Part shown: positions 33,163 through 44,792 of the stretch, piece by piece
Layout of the letters: every line of letters begins with the position of its first letter
Position numbering within the stretch: the stretch's first letter is position 1
Source of the DNA: Plantago ovata
Lineage: Eukaryota > Streptophyta > Magnoliopsida > Lamiales > Plantaginaceae
Assembly (NCBI GenBank): GCA_028274465.1
Contig: CM051455.1
Location: 111,474,261 to 111,538,260 of the forward strand
Length of the DNA: 64,000 bases
Reading direction: 5' to 3'
Notes under the pieces: model-generated
Told to the model about the DNA's origin: nothing
Databases searched by the model: none
Seen by the model: the letters and a program-made list of their open reading frames with translations, nothing else
Program-made: the position numbers and the translations under genes

Positions 33163-34822
33163 TGTTAGGAAACTTGTAATTTTGATGAGCAATTAACCAT
33201 GCTAAATTAAGGAAAGTCCAGTAACTAGTACTCTTAAGGTCCATAGGAATTTAGAATTTTAAGGACATTGTAAAAGAGGAACGTTTGCTGAAGACTTAGA
33301 TTAGGTGCTAGATAAGTTATTTCTTTAGCGTATGATGTATTTTATTTTCTGAAAAGAAAATAACTTATTGATGCTGTAGCTTATGATGTATCTTATTTTC
33401 TGAAAAGAAAATAACCTATTGAAGCATTTGCTGACGATGTACTTTGTTTTTACAAATAAACTATTGAAGCATTTAGAAACCGCTCAGAATCTTGAACATT
33501 ATTGAATATTATTGAAGATCTGAAGACTTGAAGAATTCGAAGATCTGAAGACTTGAAGATTGCTGAAAGACTGGTATCTACAAAGGCACGTGTTGCTCAG
33601 AAAGTGGAAACTTCACCAACAGCATTGCATAAGTGAAAATCTGAAAGACAGAGTAGGTTGTGCTTGCTGAAACTGAGACTAACCACTTGCTGATGGAACA
33701 TATGTGACCCCTTGTTGAAAGTACTTGAGTTTGCGCTCCGATGTTACTGTTTGAATTCTATTCAAATATGCATTAAATGCAAAGCTTACACGCGAAGGAC
33801 ATGAACACTAGAAGACAAACAAGGACGCTGCTGAAAGTACAAAAGCAAGATAGTGACATGTTAAGGATCAAAAGCCTTGGAATTTAAAATTCAAACGGCT
33901 CCTTTCTTGCACTATAAATAGAGGTCATCCGGCGAAGAGTTGAAGTGTGTCAACAACGTGATCATACTCTCACTTGTGCTTAAACTCACATACCTTCAAA
34001 CTCTCTATACTGTCATTGATCCGTTCCAAGACTTAAAGCTTGAAAAAACTACTTGTGAAGAAGTAAAACAAACTCCGCTAAGAAATTAGTTAAGTGTTCT
34101 TTCTTTCGAACAAGAACAAGTCTTGACACCAGAAACAATCAAACTTGTTTACTGCAAAATATTCAAAGTTGTGTTTCTTAGATTACTTGTTGTAACTGAA
34201 TAAGTTATAATTAAGTTATCTCACCCCAAAACTCTCTAACTGAAAATACACCCTTTCAGGCGTGATATTCAGGGGGAACTTAATCGAGCATAGTTTTGCT
34301 GATTAAAAGTACCAAGTTTGGTGGAGAACAAGGTTGCGTTCTCTAGATTAGGTTGGAGACAAAGCAAGTGTGCTTTGGTTTCTGTTGAATCGCTCTAGAT
34401 AGGAGATTGTAAGGAACCTCAATCATATCTTAGTGGATTCAGTCCTAGAAAGGACAAAGTGGATCAGTTGAGAGATTACGCCACTCTCAGATACCACTAT
34501 AAAAGTGTTTGTGTGATTTACTTACTGTACTTAGTTTTCAGCAAATCATATCTGTCTGTACACAGTCACTCACATCACTTGCTGAAACCTTTACTTACTG
34601 AAAGAGCACTTATTGTATCAAAGACTTCCGCTCTCTGATTTTAAGTATCAGCAAACTAAGCTACTGTAAAGTAACTTGCGCTTGCTGAGAAAGTTAAGTA
34701 TCAGCAAACTCATTACTGAAAAGTAATAATTACTTGGTGAGAAAGTTTTAAACGACGAAAGTTTGAAAAGACTATTCACCTCCCCCCTCAAGCCTTTTCT
34801 TGTTGTTTAAAGGGACCAACAC
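33163..34822 (+). repeat. 3' LTR of Copia D
   Basis: It runs from TGTTAGGAAAC to GGGACCAACA (1660 bp) with a TATA box at 33913-33920. U3 has two copies of a hairpin TTATTTTC-TGAAAA-GAAAATAA (33342-33363 and 33393-33414). Copia C shares this duplication while Copia A and B show a single degenerate copy, so C and D form one subfamily. Confidence 0.92.
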
Positions 34823-35826
34823 TGACAATAGAACGTCTTGCTGAAAAAGAGCAAAGTTCTAAAAGACAAGCAGAATCTGAGTTGAATTCAGCAAGTCCGA
34901 AAAAGAGAAAAACTGTTGCTGAAACTCAAGGATTCTGTCACACTGAAAGTCATAAAGCTCTTAATGAAGATGACGATGATGATGACAATCAGACCATAGC
35001 TCAAGCCATAAGAGCTAGACCTTTAACAGCCTTAACTCCGTCTGTCCATTCAAAGCATTTCTCTTCTAACTCAAGATCTTCAGCAAGAGATCAAGTCAAT
35101 GCAAAGTCAAGAAGAAGAAGGCAAAGACAGGAAGAAAAGAGGCTGGCCAGCATTGCTATTGGCTCCGGTATAGAATATACAAAGACCAACAATGATGAAA
35201 CCACTCAGAACGTGATCAGAAACATTCATGGTTGCTGGATCTTAAAGCTGGGAGACTTGCTGGTGAATGAGTTCTTTCCAACTGCTATACTGAACCAGAT
35301 GTTCACTTGGATTGATCTCAAGGTTAAAAGAAAAGAAAGGGCTGAGTCCTTACCAAGAAATATTGCTGGGAGATGGTTGAATCTAGAAGTCTCGGTAAGA
35401 AGAACTTCAATTGGTAAGTCCATAAAACAAGAACCTGATTTGATAAAACCAATTGGAATTGCTTATTACTCCGACCTTGTGACTAAGAAAACAAAGAAGA
35501 AACTTGGATTGATTCCTTATGAGTATTTCTATCTCACTGCTAAGGAGCAAGAAGAAGATTTTCTCTGGCTAAGGAAGATTCATCCTAAAAGCATTTCAGA
35601 TACACAACTTCTCCATGCCAGCAATTGGGGCATGCATTTGTGGGTAGTTCACTACATGGAAATGAATGCTGAAAAGCATTATCATACCGCCTGTAAAAAT
35701 GCAAGGATTCTTCAACTACAAGTCCGTAAGCTACTTGAAGATTACGAAAAGGACTGTATTTAATTCACTGCACTTGCTGAGAAGAGTGTAAGAGAGATTT
35801 TGAGAAAATCCTCTGGAAGAGCTTAA
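34823..35826 (+). pseudogene. Copia A ORF3, C-terminal end
   Basis: Immediately after the D LTR the reading resumes in the C-terminal third of ORF3 (SKRQAES region, basic ARDQ..KSRRRRQRQEEK region, GCWILKLGDLL block, ASNWGMHLWV). It is open until TAA at 35761, where relatives read GTT-GAA-TTC. In the same frame the family's normal end follows at 35824. The 5' part of ORF3 was separated by the D insertion and is not visible. Sequence divergence from D is clear, in line with an older element. Confidence 0.82.
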
Positions 35827-36075
35827 CTCTCTATAATAGTTCTGTTCAAGTTTTTATTTGCTGATTTTGTGTAGTTATCTCTGATCGTTCCTGTAAACTT
35901 ACTGAAAGATAACTATCAGCAATGAAGCCTTTGACTCTTATTGGTTTTTGATTATGCAATTTACTTATGCTTACTGTTTAATTATTCAAGTATGCTTGCA
36001 TTAATCAACTGATTTATTCAACATCAGAAACCTCTAAAAGGGTAACAATTAATTTAGCCATGGATTGCTAACATC

Positions 36076-36090
36076 AAAAAGAAGGAAATT
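36076..36090 (+). promoter_or_regulatory. Polypurine tract of Copia A
   Basis: AAAAAGAAGGAAATT before the 3' LTR, with two G-to-A changes relative to the tract of C and D (AAAAAGGGGGAAATT). The bases from 35827 to here are 3' non-coding sequence shared with D. Confidence 0.78.
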
Positions 36091-37663
36091 TGTTAGGAAT
36101 CTTGTAATTTTGATGAACAATTAACCATGCTAAATTGAGGAAATTCCAGTAACTAGTACTCTTAAGGTCCATAGGAATTTAGAATTTTAAGGACATTGTA
36201 AAAGAGGAACGTTTGCTGAAGACTTAGAGTAGGTGTTAGATAGGTTGATTTTACCGCTTATGATGTATCTTTTTTTCTGAAAAGAAATACAACCTATTGA
36301 AGCATTTGCTGATGATGTACTTTGTTTACACAAACAAACTATTTAAGCATTTAGAACCGTTGAGAAACTTGAATATTTTGAAGATCTAAAGACTAGAAGA
36401 TGAAGACTAGTATCTACAAAGGCACATGTTGCTCAGAAAGTGGAAACTTCAGCAACAGCATTGCATAAGTGAAAATCTAAACGACAGAGTAGGTTGTGCT
36501 TGCTGAAACTGAGACTGACCACTTGCTGATGAACATTTGTGACCTCTTGCTGAAAGTACTTGTATTTGCGCTCCAATGTTACTGTTTGAATTTCATTCCA
36601 ATGAGCATTAAATGCAAAGCATACACGCGAAGGACATGAAGACTAGAAGACAACAAAGGACGCTGCTGAAAGTACAAAAGCAAGATAGTGACATCTTAAG
36701 GAACAAAAGCCTTAGAATTTAAAATTCAAACGACTCCTTATTTTCACTATAAATAGAGGTCATCCGGCAAAGAGTTGAAGTGTGTCAACAATGTGATCAA
36801 ACTCTCACTTGTGCTTAAACTCACATACCCTTCAATACTCTTTACTGCCATTGATCCGTTCCAAGACTTAAAGCTTGAAAAAGCTACTTGTGAAGAAGTA
36901 GAACTTACACGGCTAAGAAATTAGTTAAGTGTTTCTTCTTTCTTTCGAACAAGAACAAGTCTTGACACCAGAAACAATCAAACTTGTTTACTGCAAAGTA
37001 TTCAAAGTTTTGTTTCTTAGATTACTTCTTGTAACTGAATAAGTTATAATTAAGTTATCTCATCCCAAACCTCTCTAACTGAAAATACACCCTTTCAGGC
37101 ATGATATTCAGGGGGAACTTAATCGAGTATAGTGTTGCTGATTAAAAGTCCCAAGTTTTTGTGGAGAACAAGGTTTCGTTCTCTAGTTAGGTTGGAAACG
37201 AAGCAAGTGTGCTTTGGTTTCTGTTTGGATCGCTCTAGATAGGTGTTGTAAGGAACCTCAAACTTATCTTAGTGGATTCTGTCCTAGAATGGACAAAGTG
37301 GATTTGTTGAGAGATTACGCCACTCTCAGATACCACTATAAAAGTGTTTGTGTGATTTACTTACTGCATTTAGTTTTCAGCAAAGCATATCTATCTGTAC
37401 ACAGTCACTCACTTCACTTGCTGAAACTATCACTTACTGACAAAGCACTTATTCTATCAAAGACTTCCACTCTCAGATTTTAAGTATCAGCAAACCTAGT
37501 TACTGAGAAGTAACTTGCACTTGCTGAGAAAGTTAAGTATCAGCAAACTCATTACTGAAAAGTAATAAGTACTTGCTGAGAAAGTTTTTAAACGACGAAT
37601 GTTTGAAAAGACTATTCACCCCCCCCCCCTCTAGTCTTTTCTTGTTGTTTAAAGGGACCAACA
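36091..37663 (+). repeat. 3' LTR of Copia A
   Basis: It runs from TGTTAGGAATC to GGGACCAACA, 1573 bp, exactly the length of 2292-3864, and shares that copy's specific variants. The TATA box is at 36748-36755, the U5 hairpin pair near 37487-37580 and a poly-C run near 37620. It is followed by the AAAAC target duplication at 37664-37668. Confidence 0.93.
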
Positions 37664-37668
37664 AAAAC

Positions 37669-39394
37669 CACATGTTCCAGAAGCTCCCGAGGTTCTATGG
37701 CTTGGCTAGGGAAGACGTGATAGGGTATTTGCATAATATCGATGATTTCGTCAACCATCTCCCAAGACCGGGCACGGAGGTGACGGATGACAAGCTGAGA
37801 ATGAAGGTTTTTGCGATGGGGCTTGGCGATAAAGCCAAGGCGTGGTTAGGCTCTCTAGAAGCCGGATCACTAGACACCTGGGCCAAGGTGTTTTCTACTT
37901 TTATGGGGAAATATTTTCCCCATAATTTGACTACCGCGCTGAAGGCGCAAATCAGTGGTTTCAAGCAAGACTATGATGAGACCATCTACACTGCTCTCGA
38001 GAGGTTCAAGGACCTCATGAATAAGTGCCCTCGCCATGGGATGGAGCTTTCTGATCTCGTCCAGCACTTCTATAATGGGCTTACTTATGAGAGCCAACAG
38101 GTGGTGGATTTCCAGTGCCGTGGAAATATCTGGGAGGAGATCGCCGAGGATGTGTGGGCGTGTTTTGAGAGGCTTGCTAAGAGATCTCAGTTCAAGGATC
38201 CAAGGGCCATGTTGAAAAGGCGTGGAACTGAAGCTCCAGCAAAAACCAGAGGTGCAGTTGAACGGTGTGATTGGGGATAGGTTTGATGGCTTCGCCCATG
38301 AGATGAGGCAGGCTCTTAAGAGCTCGATGGGGCAGCCTCTTTCCAATGAAGTTTGCTGGGTGTGCAAGAACTATGGGCATGGGGCTCATATGTGTAGGTC
38401 TGATTTAGCCAATGATAGTGTTTACTGGGTAGACCGTAGTAATCGCAACTACGGAAACGACCATTGTGGAAATCCTGTTGAAGCATCTCAATCCAAGTCT
38501 ACTACTCTCTTTGATAAATTACAAAAATTGGTCGATTTCACCCAAGGATTTTTGAAGAGATATGAAGAAGATTCGGAGAAGACGAGGGCAAGGCTTGATC
38601 AGTTGGAGGCAAGCACTAGGCTTGATCATCAATAGATGCAAGAGTTGATTGACCGTGGAGCAAGTAAGGAGCAATGGAAATTGCCTAGCAACACTGAAAA
38701 GTCGATGTCTATTACTTTGGTGGGTGATCTTCCTGTTGAGATCACTATCAAGAAAGTTGCTAAATGTGAGTGTTGCAAGGATGGTGAGCCCCCATTAGCC
38801 AAGGAAGAAGAGAAGGACCTTGGTTTTAATGTTAGCGATGAGGAGCAAGAAGATCCCGAGCCAATTCCTGATAGTTTCGAAGTTAAGGTTGGGATTGGTG
38901 AACTTGAAGATGTCCGTGCTACACTAGATACGGGATCTTACTCGAATGTGCTCCCTATGAATGTGTTTGAGAAGAGTGGCCTTGGAGAGCTTTCGGAACA
39001 TAAGGCTATTGTGCAACTTGCGGATGGATCCTTTGTACGACCCGAAGGCATTGTGAAGAACGTATTGCTTAAGATTGGTGAAGCTTCTGTATACACCAAC
39101 TTTGTTGTGATGCCGGCGTCTACTCCTGGGATGGGTGACGTTGTTCTCTTGGGGTGAACGTTCTTGACTAAGCTACGCTCCATAATCGACATCTACCGAA
39201 GAACTTGCACCATTGAGGTGGATGGCAATCAAGATTTGTTACGAGCCATATCTGATCCTAGTCCTCACTTAAATGCTTCTCATTCTATTAACTACTTTGG
39301 TCTTGCTGTATATGTCCATTCTCACTCACAGGTACTAGGCATGAGGAAGAGATCGATGAAGTGGAAGTCAAGTACCCTCAAGAACAAGAACTAA
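37669..39394 (+). pseudogene. gag: G1 gag-protease, main part
   Basis: This continues the gag begun at 2187. The capsid core runs from LPRFYGLAREDVIGYLH to GNIWEEIAEDVWACFERLAK in one frame to about 38270. A deletion after that moves the frame, and the zinc knuckle (CWVCKNYGHGAHMC), coiled coil and protease follow in the other frame. The protease keeps DTGS (near 38926) and the later LLG, but in-frame stops occur at 38633 (TAG), 39155 (TGA for CGA) and finally 39392. No RT or integrase follows. The frame joins the 2187 part cleanly once Copia A and one duplication are ignored, which supports the nesting order. Confidence 0.85.
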
Positions 39395-40300
39395 AGAGTT
39401 AGAAGAAGTCGAGTCAGAGACTCTTTAAAACAATGGCGCTATCCGGGAGGCAACCCGGAGTTTTGTTCCTTTTTGCATTACGTACATATTTATTTTGAGC
39501 ATGTCATTCTGTTTTATTTTATGTTTTCGTATGTTTTTTGTGATAAAATAGGTTTTAAGATGATAATTTTGCGTTTTGGGAGGAAAAAGGCGTCCCCAGG
39601 AGTCTGGAGATGCCAGGCAAACCGCCCCCCACGTGGGGCGATTCGCCTGGCAAGTCCAGGCTACCTGGGACGTTCTGGACGCCCCAGGCGAATCGCCCCC
39701 CACCTGGGGCGGTTCGCCCCGGGTGTCCAGAAACTCGGAGGTCCGGATTTTCGTTCGGAAACCCAATTTTCTCCTATTATGCTAAATTATTGATCTTTTT
39801 ACTTCTTTTATCGCCCGTTTCGGTTTCTCACGAGTTTCCTTGAGTCATATAGGTTACAAGTACAAGTTATCTCTCACCTTAAATCCACTTTCGACGTTCA
39901 GGACGAGCGACGAAGTTCAGGTTTGGGGGCGGGTTATCGCTGGCTATCTCTATACTTGTTTTGCTTATGATAAACTCGTGAAACCCTTTGTTTGCATTTG
40001 CACGTTTATCGCTTTCTTAGTAGTTAGTTGCATACACTACATTCATCCTAGTATAGTTTTGCATGTTTTTATGTGGAGTTTATTGCCAAAGTTTTTGAAC
40101 TTTTTTATTGGGTAGATTAACTAGTTATGACCTTTGACCATGCGTTTCATCTCTATGAATTTGTTTGAGGTTTTTCTCGCTTGGCTTGTCACATTTATAT
40201 ATGCACTTAGTTAAGCTTGGTAGTCTCGATATCACTTAGTGGTGTTTTCTCTACTGCGGTTCACGAAGACTTTTATAATAAGATGATGCATGTTAGAGTC
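39395..40300 (+). other. G1 3' non-coding region
   Basis: It starts with the conserved GGAGGCAACCCGG segment (39446), then a GC-rich palindrome cluster at 39600-39725 (GGGGCGATTCGCC, GGCGAATCGCC), then sequence equivalent to G0 9020-8760. ORF2 is missing. Copia B is inserted at 40301, so the hairpins, PPT and 3' LTR of G1 are not in the window. Confidence 0.65.
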
Positions 40301-41875
40301 TGTTAGGAAACTTGTAATTTTGATGAGCAATTAACCATGCTAAATTAAGGAAAGTGCAGTAACTAGTACTCTTAAGGTCCATAGGAATTTAGAATTTTAG
40401 AGGACATTGTAAAAGAGGAACGTTTGCTGAAGACTTAGAGTAGGTGCTAGATAGGTGTGTTTTTACCGCTTATGATGTATCTTGTTTTCTGAAAAGAAAA
40501 ACAACATAATTGAAGCATTTGTTGATGATATACTTTGTTTACACAAACAAACTATTGAAGCATTTAGAACCATTCAGAAACTTGAAGAATTCGAAGACTG
40601 AAGACTAGAAGATTTCTGAAGACTAGTATCTACAAAGGCACATGTTGCTCAGAAAGTGGAAACTTCAGCAACAGCTTGCATAAGTGAAAATCTAAGTGAC
40701 AGAGTAGGTTGTGCTTGCTGAAACTGAGACTGACCACTTGCTGAAAAACATATGTGACCTCCTTGCTGAAAGTACTTGCATTTGCGCTCCAAAGTTCATG
40801 TTTGAATCTCATTCAAATGAACATTAAATGCAAAGCATGCACGCGAAGGACATGAAGACTAGAAGACAAATAAAGGACGCTCCTGAAAGTACAAAAGCAA
40901 GATAATGACATCTTAAGGAACAAAGCCTTAGAATTTGAAATTCAAACGGCTCCCTTGATTCACTATAAATAGAGGTCATCCGGCAAAGAGTTAAAGTGTG
41001 ACAACAACATGATCAAACTCTCACTTGTGCTTAAACTCACATACCCTTCAAACACTCTTTACTGCCATTGATCCGTTCCAAGACTTAAAGCTTGAAAAAG
41101 CTACTTGTGAAGAAGTAGAACATACACGGCTAAAAATTAGTTAAGTGTTCTTTCTTTTGAACAAGAACAAGTCTTGACACCAGAAACATTCAAACTTGTT
41201 TACTGCAAAGTATTCAAAGTTTTGTTTCTTAGATTACTTGTTGTAGCTGAATAAGTTATAATCAAGTTATCTCATCCCAAACCTCTCTAACTGAAAATAC
41301 ACCCTTTCAGGCGTGAAATTCAGGGGGAACTTAATCGAGCATAGTGTTGCTGATTAAAAGTCCCAAGTTTGGTGGAGAACAAGGTTTCGTTCTCTAGTTA
41401 GGTTGGAAACGAAGCAAGTGTGCTTTGGTTTCTGTTGAATCGCTCTAGATAGGTGTTTTAAGGAACCTCAAACTTGTCTTAGTGGATTCAGTCCTAGAAA
41501 GGACAAAGTGGATTAGTTGAGAGATTACGCCACTCTCAGATACCACTATAAAAGCGTTTATGTGATTTACTTATTGCATTTAGTTTTCAGCAAAGCATAT
41601 CTATCTGTACACAGTCACTCTGTTCACTTGCTGAAACTATCACTTACTGACAAAGCACTTATTGTATCAAAGACTTTCGCTCTCTGATTTTAAGTATCAG
41701 CAAAACTCGTTACTGAAAAGTAACTTGCGCTTACTGAGAAAGTTAAGTATCAGCAAACTCATTACTGAAAAGTAATAAGTCCTTGCTGAGAAAGTTTTTA
41801 AACGACGAAAGTTTGAAAAGACTATTCACCCCCCCCCCCCCTCTAGTCTTTTCTTGTTGTTTAAATGGACCAACA
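40301..41875 (+). repeat. 5' LTR of Copia B
   Basis: It runs from TGTTAGGAAAC to GGACCAACA (1575 bp). The TATA box is at 40964-40971. The U5 hairpin pair near 41698-41790 has unit 1 GTTACTGAAAAGTAAC and unit 2 ATTACTGAAAAGTAAT. A poly-C run begins at 41829. Confidence 0.92.
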
Positions 41876-41877
41876 AG

Positions 41878-41886
41878 TGGTATCAG
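41878..41886 (+). promoter_or_regulatory. Truncated primer binding site of Copia B
   Basis: Only TGGTATCAG remains of the Met-tRNA site. A deletion of roughly 70 nt then joins it to the sequence just before gag, compared with Copia A. Such a short complement would prime poorly. Confidence 0.75.
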
Positions 41887-41914
41887 TTGATCAGTTTGGT
41901 AGTCTTTTGTTGAC

Positions 41915-44336
41915 ATGATGTCTTTAGGAGACGCTCCCTTGTTGAAGCTGGAAAACTACGAAAAATGGCGAAACAGCATGATGCTACATCTTGAGGCCAT
42001 TAGTGATGAGATGGTTACTGTCATTAATGATGGATCTATAAAGATCACTAAGGTTGGGAGAAGCTTTCCTCATAAAACCACAGAAGCTGGAAAGGAAACT
42101 ATCTTAGGCAAACCAGTTGATACTTCGTTCCAAAACCAAGAGAGGAATGGACTTCCGACGAAGCCATGAGATTCCGTCTTGATGGCCAAGCAAGAAACAT
42201 CATCATTCGATCAACTCCGGATACTATACAGTGCAAACTGTGGGGTGCCAAAACTGCTAAGGAAGCTTGGAAAATGGTTCAAGATCTTTGTGTTGGATCT
42301 GACAAAACCAAGGAAAACAAACTCGAAGTGCTGAAGTTAAAGTTCCAGAACTTTAAACAAGGTACAAATGAGTCACTGGAAGACTTGGACTTCAGATTCA
42401 CAACTCTAGTTAGTGAGATGGCCGCCTTGGGAATTGGAAATCTTTACTCAGATTCTGAGAAGGTGAAAACCATGATCAGAAGTTTGAACCAAGAATGGAT
42501 CCATACTCAGAATTTCTACTACAATCAAGGAATGCCAGACATCACACCTACAGAGTTATTCTCTCATCTTGCTACTGTCAACTACGAGACAAAGCAAAGA
42601 GAAAATGTGTTTGCTGAAAAATCGCAAAACATTGCTCTTGCTGCAAAGCCGTCATCTTCTGAAAAGAAGAATGATAAAGAGCCTGCTGATGAAAATTCTT
42701 TAGTTGTTAAAAACATGAAGAAATTCATCAGTAAGGAACTTGAAAGGCGAAAAGCAAAAGAGAAGCTGAAAAAGCATCTTGGTAACAACTACCACAAGTA
42801 CAAGAATGAGGCTAGCTCGCTGAACAAGCAAGCTCAGCAAGCAAACTCATCAGAAGAACCAGCAGTTGGGAATGATCTCTGTTTTTAATGAAAAAAGCAT
42901 GGACACTTCAAAGCAAATTGTCCTTTGCTGAAAGGCAAATCTGCTGAAAAGAAGAAGAAGTTCAAAAGAGCTTTTATTGCTGAAGAAAAGAAGAAGCTTC
43001 AAGCAAAAATCGATGCCCTGGGCATTGATACTAGCTCCAAAGACAGTGAGGAAGAAAGCTCAGACACTGACGATGAAGAAGCCACTCTTGACGTAGAGAT
43101 TGGCAACGAAGTTTGTGGAATAGCCATGGAAGCTTACCCAGATGTGTCAAACTACGAGTTCTGCCTCATGGCCGGTCAGGTAAACAGTCCTACCTCTGAC
43201 TTTGACTCAGAAAGTGAAGACGAGATTGACCTTGACAAGATTCAAGGAGAAATCGAAAGATTTGAGAAAACTCTGAGCAAACAACAAGAGAAACTACAAA
43301 ATGCTGAGACTCTGACCAAGCAAACTACTGAAAAGTATGTCTTGCTGAAGGAAGAGACAGAAAAAAAGATGCTGAAATAGTGCATTTTAAGAAGTTGATT
43401 GCTGAAGCTACAGAGAAGAATTATCAGATGGCAATAGAATTGGAAGAGTATCAGTCCTCAATTCTAAAGTTACTTGCTGAAATCCAAGAAATGAAAAAGA
43501 TAAAAATCAATTTCAAATCTTATGCTGATGCAAGTAATACGCTGACTGAACTAAACTCTTATCTGAGAGATCCATCTCAGAAATAAGGTTTAGGTGCAAC
43601 GTATGAAGGTGATGACGTAATAATCTTGAGTAAAGACAAATCACCGATTTCCTTTGTACGTGCTACTGATAGTGGTCAACCATAAGTCTATTAGTTTGTT
43701 CAATATAAGGTTGCTGAAAAATGCAATCAAGTACCTACGACTGTAAAGCCCGCTGTTGCTACTCAAAGTAACAAGACTTTAAAAGGAAAACAGGTTGTTG
43801 AAAAACAAACTGTAAAGAAAAAGGATGTTGTAAAGCATTCCGCCAAACAAGTTGCTGAAAAGCAATTTGTTAAGTCAAAAGGCAAGATTACTAAAAGTAA
43901 TCAGAAGACCTTTGCTGACAAACCTGAATCAAGTAAGGTTTCTGAGACAAAAGCTCAGCATTCTCCGAAACTTGGACTAGGTTTTAAAACCAAGCAAAGT
44001 CAACTTTTTCACGAGTATAAGCAAAGTCAGCAAAGATACTTCAAAGAGATGAACAAAACCAAGCCTATGAGTTCAGACAAGACTCAAAATGCTAGGGCTA
44101 GAAGGAACCTTGCTAGAAAAGAACTTACTGAAAAGTATGTTCAGCAAAAAGGTCAACCGAGCAAGACACCACATCAGAAAGTGGATTTGATCAGCACGAA
44201 TCAAAAGTCTTTCGGCTCAAAACATCCTAGTTCCTCAGCAAGTAGAAAACAAGTCAAAATTGAAAAACTTAAGACTTGGGTTTCCACTGGACGCATTCTT
44301 GAACATGTTAATGGACATCCAATATTGGATAATTAA
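41915..44336 (+). pseudogene. gag: Copia B gag, frameshifted and stopped
   Basis: It is homologous to Copia A gag throughout. Frame changes occur near 42120-42170 (deletion in VIPKPREEW) and near 43370, and stops occur at 43584 and elsewhere. The zinc knuckle is destroyed by two adjacent stops at 42886-42891, where TAC-TGC of Copia A reads TAA-TGA; both changes are C to A. The N-terminal gag core, coiled coil and basic C-terminus are otherwise recognisable, and it ends in the same HPILDN stop at 44334. Confidence 0.88.
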
Positions 44337-44341
44337 CTTGT

Positions 44342-44792
44342 TTGCTCTTGATTTTGCAGACTTCAGCCACGGAGACAAACGATGCAATCTGGCACTTTGA
44401 CAGTGGTTGTGGAAAGCACATGACGGGCAACAAGAATAACCTTATAAACTATAAACGGTGGTCTAAAGGTCCAACAATAAGGTTTGCTGGTGGAGGCTCT
44501 GGTTCTACAAAAGGCTACAGTGACGTGAAGTTAGGATGCATTACCATTACGGGAGTTCTTTATGTCAAAAATCTTAAGTTTAACCTTTTCAGCATGAGTC
44601 AATTTGCTGATAAAGGATATTTCATCAAAATCAAAAGTGATGAATGTAAACTTATAGACTTTGAGACAAAGAAGGTATTATGGTTGCTAGAAGATCAGGA
44701 GGCTTATACACCGTAGATTGGTCTTCAGCAATCGTTGAAAAATGCCTTGTCTTAGATCACGATTGCCTTGCTGAAAAAGCATGGTTATGGCA
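44342..44792 (+). pseudogene. pol: Copia B protease region, interrupted by G2
   Basis: The frame contains WHFDSGCGKHMTGNKNN and the following conserved block (GPTIRFAGGGSGSTKGY; LKFNLFSMSQFADKGYF). A one-base loss near 44682 puts the end out of frame. It breaks at TGGCA (44788-44792), which is repeated after G2, and pol resumes at 51917 in the zinc-binding region of integrase. Confidence 0.85.

Larger units (their letters stand above)
23863..34822 (+). mobile_element. Copia D, SIRE-like element lacking its 5' end
   Basis: From the gap onward it carries protease, integrase, RT and RNase H (23863-27258), a structured spacer, ORF3 (28139-32896), a PPT and the 3' LTR (33163-34822). The LTR ends inside ORF3 of Copia A (which resumes CTGACAATAG at 34823). 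Its 5' LTR and gag are absent and presumably lie in the gap. It is the best view of the complete 3' half of this family. Confidence 0.85.
2292..37663 (+). mobile_element. Copia A, SIRE/Maximus-type element with nested insertions
   Basis: The two LTRs are exactly the same length (1573 bp; 2292-3864 and 36091-37663) and are flanked by the same 5-bp duplication AAAAC (2287-2291 and 37664-37668). The flanking gypsy gag reads in frame across the site. Inside are gag (3977-6397), a protease stub, pol from 17233 to 19362, the end of ORF3 (34823-35826) and a PPT. The interruptions are G0 (6445-17232) and the C/gap/D block (19363-34822). The part of A between RT and the end of ORF3 is not seen and may be in the gap or lost. 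Assignment to SIRE/Maximus rests on the long coiled-coil gag, the ORF after pol and the Met primer site. Confidence 0.85.

Noticed and set aside
37573..37668. Start of the G1 gag frame inside the Copia A LTR
   Set aside because: The open frame extends by chance into the LTR. The gag sequence proper begins after the target duplication at 37669 and continues from 2291.
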